Source of the DNA: Dechloromonas sp. HYN0024
Lineage (GTDB): Bacteria > Pseudomonadota > Gammaproteobacteria > Burkholderiales > Rhodocyclaceae
Direction of reading: 5' to 3'
DNA length: 64,000 nt
Assembly: GCF_003441615.1 (NCBI RefSeq)
Contig: NZ_CP031842.1
Coordinates: forward strand, 1,010,501 to 1,074,500
The notes beneath the pieces were generated by a model, which saw only the letters and a list, made by a program, of their open reading frames with translations, searched no databases and was not told the origin of the DNA. The translations under genes and the position numbers were made by a program. Shown piece by piece: positions 1 to 7,980 of the stretch (its first letter is position 1; every line of letters begins with the position of its first letter).

Positions 1-744
<744 letters not shown>

Positions 745-781
745 ACTGACGTATTGAATTAATCGAAACAAGGGAACGGAA

Positions 782-2257
782 ATGAGCGACATCAAGAAGG
801 TTGTGCTGGCCTATTCGGGCGGTCTCGATACCTCGGTCATCCTCAAGTGGCTGCAGGATGTGTACAAGTGCGAAGTCGTCACCTTCACGGCTGACCTCGG
901 CCAGGGTGAAGAACTCGAGCCGGCACGCGCCAAGGCCCTGAAGGCCGGCATCAAGCCGAAGAACATCTATATCGACGACGTGCGCGAGGAGTTCGTCCGC
1001 GACTTCGTCTTCCCGATGTTCCGCGCCAACACGGTTTATGAAGGCGAATACCTGCTTGGTACCTCGATTGCCCGTCCGCTCATCGCCAAGCGCCTGATCG
1101 AGATCGTCAACGAAACTGGTGCCGATGCCATCTGTCACGGTGCCACCGGCAAGGGTAACGATCAGGTCCGTTTCGAACTCGGTGCCTACGCGCTGAAGCC
1201 GGGCATCAAGGTTATCGCCCCGTGGCGTGAATGGGACCTGATGTCGCGTGAAAAGCTGATGGCCTATGCCGAAAAGCATGGCATTGAAATCGACATGAAG
1301 CACAAGAAGGGCGGCTCCCCGTATTCGATGGATGCCAACCTCCTGCACATCTCCTACGAAGGTCGCCACCTCGAAGACCCGGCGGCCGAAGCCGAAGAGT
1401 CAATGTGGCGGTGGACCGTGTCGCCCGAAAAGGCGCCGAACAAGGCCGAATACCTCGACCTCGAATTCGCCAAGGGTGATGTCGTCGCCATCAACGGCAA
1501 GAAGATGAAGGCCCACGAAGTCCTCGGCACCCTCAACGAAATCGGCGGCAAGCACGGTATCGGCCGTCTCGATCTTGTCGAGAACCGCTACGTCGGCATG
1601 AAGTCGCGTGGTTGCTACGAAACCCCGGGCGGCACCATCCTGTTGCGTGCTCACCGGGCCATCGAGTCGGTTACCCTCGACCGCGAAGTCGCCCACCTCA
1701 AGGACGATCTCATGCCGCGTTACGCCAGCCTGGTGTACAACGGCTACTGGTGGAGCCCGGAGCGCAAGGCGCTGCAGGTGCTGATCGACCATACCCAGGG
1801 CTCGGTCAACGGCACGGTCCGTCTCAAGCTGTACAAGGGCAATGTCATCGTCGTCGGCCGCGATTCGAAGACTGATTCGCTGTTTGATTCGACCATCGCC
1901 ACCTTCGAGGACGATGCCGGCGCCTACGACCAGCGCGATGCCGGCGGCTTCATCAAGCTTAACGCTCTGCGCATGCGCATCGCCGCCAACCTGGCCGCCA
2001 AGAAGGCCGGCAAGCCGGCAGCGAAAAAGGCTGCTGCCAAGCCGGTGGTCAAGGCTGCGGCAAAGCCGGCTGCCAAGGTTATCGCCAAGGTAGTGGCGAA
2101 AGCCGTCGCCAAGCCGGCCGCCAAAGGTGTTGCCAAGGCCGTCGCCAAGGCGGTGACCAAGCCGGTGGCTGCCAAGCCGGTCAAGGCACCGGTCAAGGCA
2201 GTCAAGGCACCGGCCAAGACGGCAGCCAAGAAGCCTGTCGCCAAGAAAAAGGGCTAA
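782..2257 (+). CDS. argG: argininosuccinate synthase with Lys/Ala/Pro-rich C-terminal extension
   Basis: Condenses citrulline and aspartate with ATP to argininosuccinate. The N-terminal PP-loop AYSGGLDTS, the [13 protein letters not shown] segment and the overall roughly 400-residue core are typical of the short-type enzyme. The start is ATG with an AAGGGAACGGA ribosome-binding region. The core ends near residue 405 ([10 protein letters not shown]). It is followed in frame by about 85 residues made almost only of Ala, Lys, Pro and Val in AAKPA/KAVAKP-like repeats, resembling histone-H1-like or AlgP-like tails. That tail is not part of the usual enzyme; its role is unknown, with nucleic-acid binding or solubility being guesses. 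Directly followed by the DUF2788 gene without a gap. Confidence 0.95.
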   Translation: MSDIKKVVLAYSGGLDTSVILKWLQDVYKCEVVTFTADLGQGEELEPARAKALKAGIKPKNIYIDDVREEFVRDFVFPMFRANTVYEGEYLLGTSIARPLIAKRLIEIVNETGADAICHGATGKGNDQVRFELGAYALKPGIKVIAPWREWDLMSREKLMAYAEKHGIEIDMKHKKGGSPYSMDANLLHISYEGRHLEDPAAEAEESMWRWTVSPEKAPNKAEYLDLEFAKGDVVAINGKKMKAHEVLGTLNEIGGKHGIGRLDLVENRYVGMKSRGCYETPGGTILLRAHRAIESVTLDREVAHLKDDLMPRYASLVYNGYWWSPERKALQVLIDHTQGSVNGTVRLKLYKGNVIVVGRDSKTDSLFDSTIATFEDDAGAYDQRDAGGFIKLNALRMRIAANLAAKKAGKPAAKKAAAKPVVKAAAKPAAKVIAKVVAKAVAKPAAKGVAKAVAKAVTKPVAAKPVKAPVKAVKAPAKTAAKKPVAKKKG

Positions 2258-2482
2258 ATGATGGAAGGCACCGTATTCGGCCTCAACGAAGAACAGATCG
2301 CGGATTTTTTCTCGACCTGGGGCGTTGGTGCCTTCATCATCTTCATGCTGTTCATCATTGGTGAGATCGCCTGGAAGTCGAAGGCCGGCAAGACGGGCAC
2401 CTTCGTGCTCTTCTTCGTGCTGGCTTTCGGCATGGTCGGGTTTGTCGCCAAGGCAATCATTCAAAAAATCTGGGGTATGTAA
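2258..2482 (+). CDS. DUF2788 family small membrane protein
   Basis: 74 residues with two predicted membrane helices (about residues 20-38 and 47-66) separated by a short basic loop containing WKSKAGKTG. This arrangement, with the N-terminal FGLNEEQ start, matches my recollection of the betaproteobacterial DUF2788 family, whose function is unknown. ATG begins on the base after the argG stop codon; a second ATG follows immediately, so either may be used. Tight packing between argG and ppnP implies co-transcription, but no functional link to arginine synthesis is evident. Confidence 0.72.
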   Translation: MMEGTVFGLNEEQIADFFSTWGVGAFIIFMLFIIGEIAWKSKAGKTGTFVLFFVLAFGMVGFVAKAIIQKIWGM

Positions 2483-2800
2483 ATGTCGCAATACGACAAT
2501 GTTTCCGTGGTCAAGAAGGCCAATGTTTATTTCGATGGCAAGTGTGTCAGCCACACGGTGGTGCTCGCCGATGGCACGAAAAAGACGGTCGGCGTGATCC
2601 TGCCGTCGTCCCTGACCTTCAATACCGGCGCGCCGGAAATCATGGAAGGCGTCGGCGGTTCCTGCCGGGTCAAGCTCAAGGGCGAAAGCGCCTGGACGAC
2701 CTGGGGTGAAGGCCAGTCCTTCAATGTGCCGGGCAATTCGAGCTTTGAGATCGAAGTCGCCGCCGGTGACGCCTATCATTACGTCTGCCACTTTGGGTAA
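2483..2800 (+). CDS. ppnP: pyrimidine/purine nucleoside phosphorylase (DUF1255)
   Basis: 105-residue single-domain cupin-like protein. The family (E. coli PpnP, formerly YaiE) cleaves several nucleosides with phosphate to the free base and ribose 1-phosphate. Family features visible are [13 protein letters not shown] near the N-terminus, the GVILP segment, the [14 protein letters not shown] strand pair and the C-terminal [18 protein letters not shown]. Length fits the family. It starts on the base after the DUF2788 stop and ends five bases before yajQ, so it lies in the same tight gene run. Confidence 0.92.
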   Translation: MSQYDNVSVVKKANVYFDGKCVSHTVVLADGTKKTVGVILPSSLTFNTGAPEIMEGVGGSCRVKLKGESAWTTWGEGQSFNVPGNSSFEIEVAAGDAYHYVCHFG

Positions 2801-2805
2801 TCATC

Positions 2806-3300
2806 ATGCCGAGCTTTGACTTCACCTCCGAAGCGGACATGGTGGCGTTGAAGAACGCCATTGATGTCACCTCCCGCCAGATCGACAATCGCTACGACTT
2901 CAAGGGCACCACGGCCAAGGTCGAGCTGAACGAGAAGGACAAGGTCATCACTCTGTGGGGCGATTCCGATTTCCAGCTTGACCAGATCAAGGACCTGCTT
3001 TTCCCGGCCATGGAAAAGAAGGAGAAGGAAAGCGTCAAGCGCCTCGATCACCAGAAAATTGTCAGTGTTTCCGGCAACAAGGTGAAGCAGGAAATGAAGA
3101 TCAAGGACGGCATCGACAGCGATCTCGCCAAGAAGATCGTCAAACTGGTCAAGGACGGCAAGCTCAAGGTCCAGGCCGCCATTCAAGGTGAAACCGTGCG
3201 GGTGACGGGGGCCAAGCGGGATGATCTGCAGGCCTGCATCGCGCTGATCACCAAGTCGATTACCGACTTTCCGATCAAGTACGGCAATTTCCGCGACTAA
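2806..3300 (+). CDS. yajQ: YajQ family nucleotide-binding protein
   Basis: 164 residues, typical family length, starting MPSFDFTSEADMVALKNAID and containing the conserved NRYDFKGT segment and the C-terminal ITDFPIKYGNFRD. Members have two ferredoxin-like subdomains; some bind cyclic di-GMP (Xanthomonas) and others nucleic acid, so the ligand here is not settled by sequence. Given the large number of GGDEF/EAL/HD-GYP proteins in this window, a c-di-GMP effector role is plausible but inferred. Last gene of the argF-to-yajQ run; its terminator is interrupted by an insertion sequence. Confidence 0.93.
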   Translation: MPSFDFTSEADMVALKNAIDVTSRQIDNRYDFKGTTAKVELNEKDKVITLWGDSDFQLDQIKDLLFPAMEKKEKESVKRLDHQKIVSVSGNKVKQEMKIKDGIDSDLAKKIVKLVKDGKLKVQAAIQGETVRVTGAKRDDLQACIALITKSITDFPIKYGNFRD

Positions 3301-3333
3301 GCGGCTGGCCGGCCAGGGTAGGTTTAAAAATAG

Positions 3334-3357
3334 ACCGGATGGTGCGAACCCTCCGGT
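3334..3357 (+). terminator. yajQ terminator hairpin, T-tract displaced by an IS
   Basis: ACCGGA-T-GGT-GCGA-ACC-C-TCCGGT forms a nine-pair stem with one mismatch and a GCGA tetraloop, 33 bases after the yajQ stop. Only two or three T follow on this side. The T-run that would complete it (TTTTATTGG) is found at 4720, just beyond the right end of the insertion element. Confidence 0.72.
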
Positions 3358-3365
3358 TTAATGAG

Positions 3366-3379
3366 ATGGTCAGCCCGAT
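3366..3379 (+). repeat. left subterminal inverted repeat of the IS
   Basis: ATGGTCAGCCCGAT is the perfect reverse complement of 4703-4716. Pairing stops immediately on both sides, giving a repeat of exactly 14 bases. Confidence 0.9.
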
Positions 3380-3412
3380 CCCCACCAGCGGTAAGCTGAG
3401 TGGGGATTTTTT
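3378..3412 (+). terminator. terminator-like hairpin in the IS leader
   Basis: ATCCCCAC (3378-3385) pairs with GTGGGGAT (3400-3407), an inner CAGC/GCTG extends the stem, and TTTTTTC follows. It lies between the left inverted repeat and the transposase ribosome-binding site. It could stop transcription entering from the host side and so limit transposase expression; that role is inference. Confidence 0.7.
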
Positions 3413-3430
3413 CTTTTGGAGGCGATCATC

Positions 3431-4462
3431 ATGAACACGGTTACCCTCATTGGCATTGATCTTGGAAAGCATTGTTTTCATTTACATGGGCAGGATGCCG
3501 AAGGTCGCATGGTATTTCGCAAGAAGCTTTCGCGTAGCCAGATGCTGACGCAGCTGGCCAATTTCCCGGTTTGTCGGGTTGTGATGGAGGCGTGTGCGGG
3601 TGCGCACTGGATTGCCCGGCGCCTATCGGCGATGGGTCACGAGGCGAAGTTGATTTCACCGCAGTTTGTAAAGCCGTTCGTCCAAGGCAACAAGAATGAC
3701 TTTGCCGACGCGCAGGCGATCTGCGAAGCGGCGAGCCGACCGAACATGCGTTTTGTGAGTCCGCGCAATGAAAGCCAGCAGACCATCTCGGCGACGCATC
3801 GCGTGCGTGAGGCGCTGGTGCGGGATCGGACGTCGACGACTAACCAGATCCACGCCTTCTTGCTGGAATTTGGGATCAGCTTACCGAAAGGCCCGGCCAT
3901 CATCAAACGCTTGCCAGCCGTGCTGGCCGAGCATGAAGCAGTTTTGCCACCTCGCCTGATGGCTGTTATCGAGCACTTGCGTGCGCATTTCAAATATCTG
4001 GATGAACAGATCAAAGCGGTCGAGGGCGAATTGGCTCAACAACTGGCTGAAGACGAGCGTAGCCAACGCTTATTGGAAATTCCTGGCATTGGGCCGATCA
4101 CCGCCAGCGTCCTGGCGGTCGAACTGGGCGATGCCCATCAGTTTGCCAATGCTCGCCAGTTCGCCGCCTCCATCGGTCTGGTGCCCCGTCAGTACAGCAC
4201 CGGCGGCAAACCAACCTTGCTCTGCATCAGCAAACGGGGCGACAAGAATTTGCGACGATTGCTCGTTCAGGGGGCACGGACCATCATGCAACGTATTCAG
4301 ACAAGAAGCGATGGGCTCGGTGAATGGGTACGGGACATGCTGTGCCGACGGCACTCGAATGTCGTGGCCTGCGCGCTGGCCAACAAAATGGCGAGGATCG
4401 CCTGGGCTATCCTCGCCAAAGGGACACACTATCAATCCCGTTCGCTGGCTGCCACCATCTGA
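3431..4462 (+). CDS. IS110 family, IS1111-group transposase (DEDD recombinase)
   Basis: 343 residues starting at ATG 3431, nine bases after GGAGG; an upstream in-frame TTG is less likely because family members begin close to MNTVTLIGIDLGKH. The N-terminal RuvC-like DEDD domain shows GIDLGKH (first Asp), MEACAGAH (Glu) and NKNDFADA (Asp pair). The C-terminal Transposase_20 domain shows LLEIPGIGPITAS and SIGLVPRQYSTGGK, containing the conserved Ser region. It excises the element as a circle and inserts it at sites chosen by an element-encoded guide RNA. Full length with no frameshift, so probably active. Confidence 0.94.
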   Translation: MNTVTLIGIDLGKHCFHLHGQDAEGRMVFRKKLSRSQMLTQLANFPVCRVVMEACAGAHWIARRLSAMGHEAKLISPQFVKPFVQGNKNDFADAQAICEAASRPNMRFVSPRNESQQTISATHRVREALVRDRTSTTNQIHAFLLEFGISLPKGPAIIKRLPAVLAEHEAVLPPRLMAVIEHLRAHFKYLDEQIKAVEGELAQQLAEDERSQRLLEIPGIGPITASVLAVELGDAHQFANARQFAASIGLVPRQYSTGGKPTLLCISKRGDKNLRRLLVQGARTIMQRIQTRSDGLGEWVRDMLCRRHSNVVACALANKMARIAWAILAKGTHYQSRSLAATI

Positions 4463-4529
4463 CGGAACGCTTCACCTTTTTGTAACCCACCTGGTTTTGC
4501 GACGGTAGATCACGTGATGAACTAAACGG

Positions 4530-4640
4530 CACAACGGCCTGGCAAAGAACCTGACAATAAAAACAGCGATCACACGCTGATGGTTTTTTGAGGATTGCCA
4601 GGCGCGGCTCTCATCGTGGCGCGGGGAATTCCTTCCCCAA
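4530..4640 (+). ncRNA. candidate bridge/seek guide RNA of the IS1111 element
   Basis: The region downstream of the transposase is strongly structured. GCCTGGCAA (4537-4545) pairs with TTGCCAGGC (4595-4603), and inside it CAGCG (4564-4568) pairs with CGCTG (4575-4579), leaving a two-sided internal loop. GGGGAA/TTCCCC (4623-4628/4633-4638) forms a further hairpin. A guide RNA in the 3' non-coding end is reported for IS1111-group elements. The 5' loop side holds CAATAAAAA, complementary to the top strand of the reconstructed insertion site. The 3' side holds GGTTTTTT, matching that strand. RNA ends are unknown. Confidence 0.6.
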
Positions 4641-4702
4641 TTCGACGCCGGATAGATTTGCGCAAGCCAACTTTAGTTTAAAACAAAATCTCCCTTGCAA
4701 AA

Positions 4703-4716
4703 ATCGGGCTGACCAT
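4703..4716 (-). repeat. right subterminal inverted repeat of the IS
   Basis: ATCGGGCTGACCAT on the + strand is the exact reverse complement of the left repeat at 3366-3379. Confidence 0.9.
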
Positions 4717-4733
4717 AGATTTTATTGGCTGGA

Positions 4734-5447
4734 TTAACGCGCCAGTCCCTTGATCCACACCGAGTAAAGCTGTTCCGACAGCTGACGCATGGTCGGCAGC
4801 TTTTCGGCAATGTCGGCCAGCATGGCATCTGGTGTCTGGGCGCTGGGCAGGTCGGCCACGGCAATTGCTTCGTCGGCCCATTGTTCGCACCAGGTAGCGA
4901 TCATTTCCGGCGTCATCTCGACATGGCATTGCATGCCGAGGTGCGGACCGAGAACGAACATCTGGTTGGCGCAGTAGGCATTGGTCAGCAGGCGGGTGGC
5001 GCCGGCCGGCAGGCTGAAGGTTTCGCCATGCCACTGGAAAATCGTCCCTAGCTGACCGGCCAACGGTCCCAGCCAGGTTTTGGCAACGGCGCTGTCTTCA
5101 CCGCCGCCCTGGCTCCAGCCAATTTCCTTGACCGGGTTGCGGGTGACCTGTCCACCCAGGGCCTTGCTCATCAGTTGGCCGCCCAGGCAGTGCCCGATAA
5201 CCGGAACATCCTTGGCGACCGCATCGCCAATCAGGGTGCACACCGGGGCGATCCACGGCAGCGGATCGTTGACGCTCATCGGGCCTCCCATGAAACACAA
5301 GCCGGAAAAGTCATCGGCCATAGCGGGTACGGCAGCCCCTTCGTCGATGGCGATTAATTCCCATGGAATGCCGTGCTGCTCAAGGAATATGGCAAAATAG
5401 CCGGGACCTTCAGTAGGAGAGTGGCGAAAGATGGCGACAGGTTTCAT
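4734..5447 (-). CDS. class I glutamine amidotransferase (GMP-synthase-like)
   Basis: 237 residues, a stand-alone GATase1 domain. The nucleophile is C87 in GHCLGGQ, and the His-Glu pair is H175 and E177 in QCHVEMT, so the catalytic triad is intact. FMGGPMSVND corresponds to the oxyanion-loop region and matches the GuaA-type GMP-synthase-like amidotransferases rather than the carbamoyl phosphate synthase subunit. No synthetase domain is attached, so the ammonia acceptor is unknown; peptidase-like or gamma-glutamyl hydrolase activity is possible. The start codon overlaps the start of the divergent protease gene by 17 bases. The stop lies just outside the IS right end. Confidence 0.88.
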   Translation of the reverse strand: MKPVAIFRHSPTEGPGYFAIFLEQHGIPWELIAIDEGAAVPAMADDFSGLCFMGGPMSVNDPLPWIAPVCTLIGDAVAKDVPVIGHCLGGQLMSKALGGQVTRNPVKEIGWSQGGGEDSAVAKTWLGPLAGQLGTIFQWHGETFSLPAGATRLLTNAYCANQMFVLGPHLGMQCHVEMTPEMIATWCEQWADEAIAVADLPSAQTPDAMLADIAEKLPTMRQLSEQLYSVWIKGLAR

Positions 5448-6108
5448 GGCAGCAGGGTTGTCCGGGACGGCGAAGCGTCATTTTACGTTGCTTGCGCTGT
5501 GTGCGCTTGTCCTGCCCGGGACCACTACGGCGCAGGATGTCGGACTGGCCGGGATCATGGGCAGCAAGGCGATGCTCATGATCAACGGTGGCGAGCCGCA
5601 GTCCGTGCCGGTCGGCAAGACGCTGGATGGCGTCAAGGTGCTGTCGATTCAGGATGATCAGGTGATGGTCGAGATCGGCGGCAAGAAGCGTCCCCTGCGT
5701 GTCGGTCAGCATGCAGTGGGGGTTTCCGGCGGCGATGGCTCGGACAAGATTGTCCTGACCGCCAATGTCCAGGGACATTTTTTTACGACCGGGACGGTTA
5801 ACGGTACATCGGTCCGTTTCATGGTCGATACCGGCGCTACGTCGATTGCCCTCGGGCCGAATGATGCCCGTCGGATCGGTCTTGACCTCCGGCAGGGACA
5901 GCGCGGCATGACCAGTACGGCGAACGGAACGGTCGTCGTGACGCGGATCCCTCTAGATACTGTGACGATTGCCGGCGTTACGTTGCACAATGTCGAAGCG
6001 GTGGTGTTGCCGACCGACATGCCGATTGCTCTTCTTGGCATGAGTTTCCTGAATCGCATGGAAATGCAGCGCGATGGCAGTACCATGACACTTAAAAGAA
6101 GATTCTAG
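5431..6108 (+). CDS. retropepsin-like aspartic protease, TIGR02281-type
   Basis: 225 residues. A hydrophobic N-terminal segment (about residues 17-33) acts as signal peptide or anchor, followed by a small N-terminal beta domain and a clan AA retropepsin-like domain. The single catalytic triplet is D133-T-G in FMVDTGATSIAL. As in retroviral proteases, activity would need a dimer. LLGMSFLNRM is the conserved family C-terminal motif. ATG 5431 has AGGAGAG upstream; an alternative in-frame ATG is at 5446. It overlaps the divergent amidotransferase start by 17 bases. Substrate unknown; a periplasmic location is inferred. Confidence 0.86.
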   Translation: MATGFMAAGLSGTAKRHFTLLALCALVLPGTTTAQDVGLAGIMGSKAMLMINGGEPQSVPVGKTLDGVKVLSIQDDQVMVEIGGKKRPLRVGQHAVGVSGGDGSDKIVLTANVQGHFFTTGTVNGTSVRFMVDTGATSIALGPNDARRIGLDLRQGQRGMTSTANGTVVVTRIPLDTVTIAGVTLHNVEAVVLPTDMPIALLGMSFLNRMEMQRDGSTMTLKRRF

Positions 6109-6117
6109 GAGAGAAAA

Positions 6118-6375
6118 ATGCCGCAACGTGATCAGGAAATAGCGCTCTTGCGCGACGAGCTGGAAATGCTGATGGGCGAGCGGCAGGCCTTGTTGCGGGT
6201 GGCGGGTGCCGCCGCGGTGATGATTGCCAGCCTGGATAGCAAGCGGCTGCCGGTCGGGGCCATCGAATCGGCCGATCTGGTGGCGACAACGATCAACGAC
6301 CTCTCCGAAGAGACCCTTCAGGACGCCCTGGCTGCGGTCCATGCCGAAATCGAGGAAGACACCAAGGCGGCATGA
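6118..6375 (+). CDS. conserved hypothetical 85-residue protein
   Basis: Small acidic, mostly helical protein. Residues about 5-27 (EIALLRDELEMLMGERQALL) have the heptad look of a coiled coil; the middle is Ala/Val rich and the C-terminus very acidic. I do not recognise a family. It has a good ribosome-binding site (AGGAGAG) just after the protease stop, and its stop overlaps the Nudix gene start as ATGA, implying translational coupling. Codon use matches its neighbours, supporting a real gene. Confidence 0.75.
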   Translation: MPQRDQEIALLRDELEMLMGERQALLRVAGAAAVMIASLDSKRLPVGAIESADLVATTINDLSEETLQDALAAVHAEIEEDTKAA

Positions 6376-6968
6376 CGCTTGATCTGAGTCGCTTGCGGGC
6401 GAGCCTGTTGTCCGAACCGCTGAGCGGACATTTTGTTCAGGAAGAGGGCGTCGATGACCAGCCGCTGACCCCGGCTGCGGTGCTCTTTCCGATTGTTTTA
6501 CGCGCCGGCGGACAGACTGTCCTGCTCACCCAGCGCACGGCTCATCTGCGCGACCATGCCGGGCAAATCAGCTTTCCCGGCGGGCGGGTCGAGGCCGAGG
6601 ATCTATCGCCCTCGGACACGGCATTGCGCGAAACCGAGGAAGAAATCGGCTTGCCGCGCGAACGTATCGAAATTCTCGGCTTTCTGCCGGAATATCGCAC
6701 CGGTACGGGGTTTCGCGTGACACCAGTGGTGGCACTGGTGCAACCCCCCTTTGACCTCCAGCCAGATCCCTTCGAGGTGGCCGAGGTTTTTGAAGTGCCT
6801 CTGGCGTTCCTGCTCGATCCGGCCAATCATCAGCGCCATTCCCTGCACTACCGCGGGGCCCTGCGCAATTACTTTGCCATGCCCTATGGCGACTATTTCA
6901 TCTGGGGTGCAACCGCTGGCATGATCCGCTCCCTGAGTGATCGCCTGGGTCTGCTCCAAGGCACTTGA
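6372..6968 (+). CDS. Nudix hydrolase, CoA pyrophosphatase (NudL-like)
   Basis: 198 residues. The Nudix box reads GGRVEAEDLSPSDTALRETE followed by EEIGL, with the REx2EE metal-binding core. The preceding HAGQISFPGG and the box spacing are those of the CoA-diphosphatase subgroup, which hydrolyses CoA to 3',5'-ADP and 4'-phosphopantetheine. Length is normal. Its start overlaps the upstream small gene by four bases. It probably controls CoA or oxidised CoA pools; substrate is assigned by family only. Confidence 0.88.
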   Translation: MTLDLSRLRASLLSEPLSGHFVQEEGVDDQPLTPAAVLFPIVLRAGGQTVLLTQRTAHLRDHAGQISFPGGRVEAEDLSPSDTALRETEEEIGLPRERIEILGFLPEYRTGTGFRVTPVVALVQPPFDLQPDPFEVAEVFEVPLAFLLDPANHQRHSLHYRGALRNYFAMPYGDYFIWGATAGMIRSLSDRLGLLQGT

Positions 6969-7032
6969 GCTTGTGGTATCGTGGCGCTTTGAACCCTGAC
7001 AATAAGCCGAATACGGCAATCATCGGTCCCCC

Positions 7033-7956
7033 ATGAGTCTTCTTTCGCTCATCGCAGTATTCCTCATCGAGCAGTTGCAGCCGCTTGATTACCGTCGTGT
7101 CGTGGCCGAGCCGCTCGGTGCCTGGGCGGATTTCATCGAGTCCCGCTTCAATGCCGGTGCCTACCGGCATGGTGTTCTTGCCTGGTGTCTCGCCGTGCTC
7201 GTGCCGGTGATCCTGGTTGCCATCGCCTATGGCCTGCTCCATGCGCTGAATCCCCTTTTTGGCTTGGCTCTCAACGTCGCGGTGCTGTATCTGACCATGG
7301 GTTTTCGCCAGTTCAGCCATCATTACACCGAGATTCAACTGGCCCTGCGCAATGGCGACCTTGAGCGGGCCCGCCAGTTGCTGGCCGAGTGGCAGGGAGT
7401 TTCGACCTACAACCTGGGCTCCGAGGATATCGCCCGGCTGTCCATCGAGGGTGCCCTGGCCGCCTCGCATCGTCATGTCTTTGCTGTGTTGCTGTGGTTT
7501 GTCCTGCTGCCGGGACCCTGTGGTGCCGTGCTTTACCGGCTGTCATCGATTGTTCGCGAGCGCTGGGCTAAACTGGATGCTGTAGACCGCAGTGATTTCT
7601 CGCTGTTTTCGGCCCGGGTTTTCGGTATGATCGACTGGTTGCCCTCCCGAACCACGGCGTCAGCTTTCGCCATCGTCGGTGATTTCGAGGATGCGGCCTA
7701 TTGCTGGCGGACCCAGCCGGCGCAATGGCCGGACCGCGATCTTGGTATCGTCCTCGCGGCCGGTGCCGGCGCACTGGGTGTCCAGTTGGGTCGGCCGGTG
7801 GTGGATGGGGTTGAGGTGTCGGACCGGGCAGAATTGGGCTTGGGAGATCCGGCCGATGTTGATTTCATGCAGAGTGCCGTCGGGCTTGTCTGGCGTGCCA
7901 CTGTCTTGTGGATGTTATTGCTGTTTTTGTTGGGGCTTGCCACCTTGGTGGGCTGA
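7033..7956 (+). CDS. CobD/CbiB family membrane protein
   Basis: 307 residues with several membrane helices (about residues 48-70, 76-94, 148-170 and a C-terminal one at 285-305). It resembles the shortened CobD/CbiB-like proteins common in betaproteobacteria, which keep the fold of adenosylcobinamide-phosphate synthase but are encoded away from cobalamin genes. HHYTEIQLALRNGDLERARQLLAEW and DRDLGIVLAAGAGALGVQLG are typical segments. No cobalamin biosynthesis genes lie nearby, so true CobD activity is doubtful and the function is open. AmpE-like regulatory roles have been suggested for relatives. Confidence 0.8.
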   Translation: MSLLSLIAVFLIEQLQPLDYRRVVAEPLGAWADFIESRFNAGAYRHGVLAWCLAVLVPVILVAIAYGLLHALNPLFGLALNVAVLYLTMGFRQFSHHYTEIQLALRNGDLERARQLLAEWQGVSTYNLGSEDIARLSIEGALAASHRHVFAVLLWFVLLPGPCGAVLYRLSSIVRERWAKLDAVDRSDFSLFSARVFGMIDWLPSRTTASAFAIVGDFEDAAYCWRTQPAQWPDRDLGIVLAAGAGALGVQLGRPVVDGVEVSDRAELGLGDPADVDFMQSAVGLVWRATVLWMLLLFLLGLATLVG

Positions 7957-7980
7957 ATCTTTTTTACAGGAGAGAGTTAT

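Larger units (their letters stand above)
3359..4719 (+). mobile_element. IS110-family (IS1111 group) insertion sequence, about 1.36 kb
   Basis: A single DEDD recombinase gene is bracketed by a perfect 14-base inverted repeat (3366-3379 and 4703-4716). Subterminal rather than terminal repeats are the hallmark of the IS1111 group. The exact tips are inferred from the group's usual 7-base left and 3-base right offsets and could be off by a few bases. I find no target duplication, as expected for the family. A long structured 3' non-coding region carries the candidate guide RNA. The element lies between yajQ and a convergent amidotransferase gene and appears complete. Confidence 0.85.

Noticed and set aside
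1400..2791. 463-residue minus-strand frame over argG, DUF2788 and ppnP
   Set aside because: Covers three recognised + strand genes and is built from the complement of Ala/Lys repeats; no family features.
7033..7956. Genuine cobalamin-biosynthetic CobD linked to the B12-binding regulator at 11.8 kb
   Set aside because: The protein belongs to a divergent CobD/CbiB-like group, lies about 4 kb away in another transcription unit, and no other cobalamin gene is present.
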